NCBI RefSeq assembly: GCF_000517265.1
Contig: NZ_AYSJ01000011.1
Coordinates: forward strand, 248,091 to 312,090
Direction: 5' to 3'
DNA: 64,000 nt
Source: Photorhabdus khanii NC19
GTDB lineage: Bacteria; Pseudomonadota; Gammaproteobacteria; Enterobacterales; Enterobacteriaceae
Below are positions 62,101 to 64,000 of this stretch, piece after piece (positions within the stretch are counted from its first letter, which is position 1; each line of letters begins with the position of its first letter). Made by a program: the position numbers and the translations under genes. The notes beneath the pieces were generated by a model. It did no database searches, had not been told where the DNA came from, and saw nothing but the letters and a program-made list of their open reading frames with translations.

Positions 62101-64000
62101 AGCGTTCTGAACATCAGCAATGTTGGTATCAAGGATAGTTTCTACGCTATCGGTGGTGATTCAATCCTGATGCTGAAAATCCGTTCCGAAGCTGAAAAAG
62201 CAGGTATCAAAGTCACTCTGTCGCAGTTAACACAATACCTGACCATTGCTGAGTTGAGCCATCAGGTTGAACTCTCACAACCTATCGCAGATACGTTGGA
62301 TCTGTTGCCATTTGCTCTGATTGATGAAGCTGAAAAGGCCAAATTATCTGGTTTTGCAGATGCCTATCCGGCGACACAACTACAACTGGGTTTGATCTAT
62401 CATAGCCAGCAGGCCAATGATTCAGCAAAATACAAAGATGTTTTCCGCTATACCCTTCAAACGAAGTGGAACCCCAATCACTTCAGGAAAAGTGCGGTGG
62501 TATTGATTCAAAGGCACCCAGCCCTACGTTCACACTTTAATCTGGCTGACTTTAAAGAACCTCTGCAAATTGTGAATGAATCTATTGATATTGATTCAGT
62601 CGTTGCAATTACTGATCTCAGTGAAATTGATATTGTCCGCGCTGAATATCAAATTATCCAATATATGCATCAGCAGACACGCCATCATTACCTCTTCGAT
62701 CGTGCACCACTATTTAACATCAGATTATTTAAAACAGCAGAAGCGCTTGAACTCATTCTGAGTTTTCACCATGCAATCCTGGATGGCAGCAGTGTGGCTA
62801 ATCTGATACGCGAATTACTGCATCACTATATTGATAGTGATGGAAATGGTATTACTGATATCCGTCTGCCGTCACCCGCATTGTCTGTACGGAATGAGCG
62901 ACTATCGTTGACATCCGTAGAGGACAAAATCTATTGGCAGAATGAACTTTCCGGATTATCCCGAACACAGGTCACAGGCTATAGACTCTATGATGTTCCA
63001 TCTGATGAAGTTTTGATATCGAAATCAGTATCAATACCTGATGATATAGAAGAACAGCTAAAAGACTGGGTACAACAAAAACGTGTATCAACTAAATCCG
63101 TATTTTTCGCTGCGCATTGCGTCACAATTGCCTTATTTGCTGAACAGGATGAAATTGCAACGGGCTTAATCACTCATAGTCGGCCTGAGGTACAGAACTC
63201 AGAATATTTATTGGGGTTATTCCTTAATACATTACCGGTTCGTTTTTCAGCAACAGGTAAAACCTGGATAGAATGTGTCAATGACGTCTTTATCACAGAG
63301 CAACGTCATTCACCACATAGAAAATACCCTCTGAATGCTATCCAGCAAGCTGCGGGTGATGGAGCAAAAATCAGCACTGCTTTTAACTATGTCTATTTCC
63401 ATGCGTTAGCAGAAGTCTTTAATTCCCCTGATTTGCATTTGATTTCATTCACGCCCTGGGAAGAAACCAACTTTGAAATCCTGGTCAACGTTATGACGGA
63501 TTTTGCTACTGGCCGTAACGTATTACGCTGTGACTTTGATGGTACGGTATTCTCATCGGTTCAGGCTGATATGTTTATTGATGCCTACTTAGCTATTCTC
63601 AGAAATATTGTCAACCAAAGTGACGAAGAAGCCTCACTTAGCACCATACCCAAAATACCCACTCATGCTATTACTGCTTCTTCAACTTTCACATCTGTTA
63701 TTGATGCGATCAGTTGGGCTGTCAGCCAGCATAAGTCGGCAATCGCGCTGAAATATGGTGATGAAAAATGGCAATTTGATGAACTTTGGCATAAATCGGC
63801 ACTTATCGCTGATGCTTTAGTAAAACGGGGCGCTCACGCAGAAATGCCAATAGGGATTGCTCTGAAGCGTTCCCCGGAATTGATTGCAACATTGATCGGT
63901 GTATTACGTGCAGGAGGGATCTGTCTGCCGCTGGATTTAAGTTATCCAGCCCAACGTATTGAAGCAATGATTGAGCAGGTAAAACCCTTGATCATTATTA
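59143..64000 (+). CDS. NRPS, 5' part (C-A(Ser)-T-C-A...), runs off the window
   Basis: This frame has 1619 codons in the window and no stop. Domains: C (1-430, HHIVCDG near 140), A (about 450-950, TSGSTGRPKG near 606, FDVSIWE near 649, NGKADR) with code D-V-W-H-F-S-L-V-D-K, which is the serine code of EntF; T with FYAIGGDSI near 1004; a second C (about 1060-1480, FHHAILDGSS near 1208) that begins YPATQLQLGLIYHS; and the start of a second A domain (LKRSPELIATLIGVLRAGG). AAGGA lies eight bases before the ATG. A starter C domain plus serine resembles pyrrolizixenamide-type synthetases (PxaA) as I recall them, but the second A code is outside the window. Confidence 0.9.
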   Translation, partial: MKQSQKVISLTPYQQDIFFENQRNPQSAQYTLAQIRYLSGDINLDKLVMATNNVLNQEIIGKIQILEENELLTQRINHYMAKVRVKVINNEYLQSQSQTGEDFISAWPAKVFSLTGAPLLEVAIVPLNQANYVALLLRTHHIVCDGWGMNLLSTKILQQYQSPEPVPEYVNTQKEYLAAITRSLEQLKHHSMVNDVSELAKTIEGIEPVLFTRKKPAENTQFIKQQMTLTRSQVESALATGMSPLVVMNTALAILLARIHNNSHITIGTPLFNRQESNINIIGEWANTLPISVTVDSEMSLRVLAQQIKKKIKFLKRYEHVPLSQLIKTRNRAGNISRQLFDVTVSYIQLQKIPAFEEIEHHANAYANGHETDVLAIYMITNGDNNDVAINFWGAADVFNTDYSFEQFTASLSQIILQIITAPDSWISHIDISSTEEQQQLQAFEQGPNISFSDRETIYTLFEKQAALHPGAIAIKSAKHTPQSWSYQQLQTHTDSIASMLIGHGVQSGDVVAVMMERSEEMLASIFATLKVGATYLPIDISYPAERIEYILQDSGVSVILTERPINETFAEHYQVLNSRDASDTATLPLLNRSAPNSLAYIIYTSGSTGRPKGVMIEHKSVVNRLEWMQEKYLLNETDVILQKTPISFDVSIWELFWWSMTGASVALLPPGAQKDPLEIIKAIEEHDVTTVHFVPSMLLPFLNALEMQPELITQIGSLRRIFTSGEALSPARVNQFRRIFTQFGKDIPLFVNLYGPTEATVDVSYYEIPTSSTDEITRVPIGYPINNTALRIMSLHNTRQPIGVAGELQIGGVGLARGYLNKPELTDEKFIRDISSLATVRWYRTGDLARWLPDGSIEYLGRIDNQVKIRGNRIELGEIQNTLERMSGITSAEVLPEHDEQRGTYLCAYYVASKNYTADTLRDRLLDSLPEFMVPAKFIAVPFIPLTPNGKADRNALSQLTQDKVLEAAHIPSTELEKTLVKIWQSVLNISNVGIKDSFYAIGGDSILMLKIRSEAEKAGIKVTLSQLTQYLTIAELSHQVELSQPIADTLDLLPFALIDEAEKAKLSGFADAYPATQLQLGLIYHSQQANDSAKYKDVFRYTLQTKWNPNHFRKSAVVLIQRHPALRSHFNLADFKEPLQIVNESIDIDSVVAITDLSEIDIVRAEYQIIQYMHQQTRHHYLFDRAPLFNIRLFKTAEALELILSFHHAILDGSSVANLIRELLHHYIDSDGNGITDIRLPSPALSVRNERLSLTSVEDKIYWQNELSGLSRTQVTGYRLYDVPSDEVLISKSVSIPDDIEEQLKDWVQQKRVSTKSVFFAAHCVTIALFAEQDEIATGLITHSRPEVQNSEYLLGLFLNTLPVRFSATGKTWIECVNDVFITEQRHSPHRKYPLNAIQQAAGDGAKISTAFNYVYFHALAEVFNSPDLHLISFTPWEETNFEILVNVMTDFATGRNVLRCDFDGTVFSSVQADMFIDAYLAILRNIVNQSDEEASLSTIPKIPTHAITASSTFTSVIDAISWAVSQHKSAIALKYGDEKWQFDELWHKSALIADALVKRGAHAEMPIGIALKRSPELIATLIGVLRAGGICLPLDLSYPAQRIEAMIEQVKPLIII

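Noticed and set aside
1-64000. tRNA or rRNA genes
   Set aside because: I saw no tRNA-like cloverleaf with a T-loop GGTTCGAATCC-type sequence and no rRNA segment; a covariance-model scan was not possible.

Overview
The window looks like part of the chromosome of an insect-pathogenic, nematode-symbiotic enterobacterium of the Photorhabdus/Xenorhabdus type, Photorhabdus being the better guess. The housekeeping proteins (GlnA, NtrB/NtrC, TypA, HemN, PhoU/Pst, OmpR/EnvZ, FabY/YiiD, Dtd) are close to their E. coli counterparts. They are interleaved with non-ribosomal peptide synthetase (NRPS) genes, a two-partner secretion/contact-dependent inhibition locus, decayed insertion sequences and a palindromic repeat I associate with this group. 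The genus call rests on recognition, not on a search.

Layout. (1) 1-11.6 kb is mostly conserved backbone: fabY-dtd-yihX (minus), a CstA-family transporter, a small DUF5993-like membrane protein with a DsbB-like protein, typA (minus), and the nitrogen-control operon glnA-glnL-glnG with a sigma-54 promoter and NtrC sites. (2) 11.6-25.0 kb is an accessory island between glnG and hemN, which are neighbours in E. coli. It starts with a partial duplication of the glnG 3' end and holds a methylase remnant, a 129-bp palindromic repeat, a cdiB-cdiA-cdiI locus with an in-frame ochre stop in cdiA, an IS427-group IS5 element, AT-rich tandem repeats derived partly from an IS30-like transposase, ltaE and a LysR fragment. 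(3) 25.0-27.1 kb returns to backbone: hemN, an unannotated 59-codon membrane ORF, and yihI. (4) 27.3-48.8 kb holds a GT39-type glycosyltransferase and a peptide biosynthesis cluster on the minus strand: an MbtH-like gene, a broken IS30 element, a three-module NRPS ending in an epimerase, and a two-module NRPS ending in a thioesterase. (5) 48.8-58.2 kb holds an amino-acid ABC transporter without an adjacent ATPase, pstSCAB-phoU with a Pho box, and ompR-envZ. (6) 59.1 kb to the end is the 5' part of another NRPS whose first module carries a serine code.

How the genes work together. The mbtH-NRPS-NRPS cluster reads as one assembly line: C-A-T-C-A-T-C-A-T-E followed by C-A-T-C-A-T-TE. Ten-residue codes read by eye suggest Gly, Val-like, D-Phe, Thr and Ile-like, released (probably cyclised) by the thioesterase. 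A leading C domain on module 1 suggests an acylated N-terminus. The CDI locus encodes an outer-membrane exporter, a large secreted adhesin with an EC869-like nuclease C-terminus, and its immunity protein, but the stop separates the toxin half from the secretion half. The remaining genes are nitrogen and phosphate regulation and housekeeping functions.
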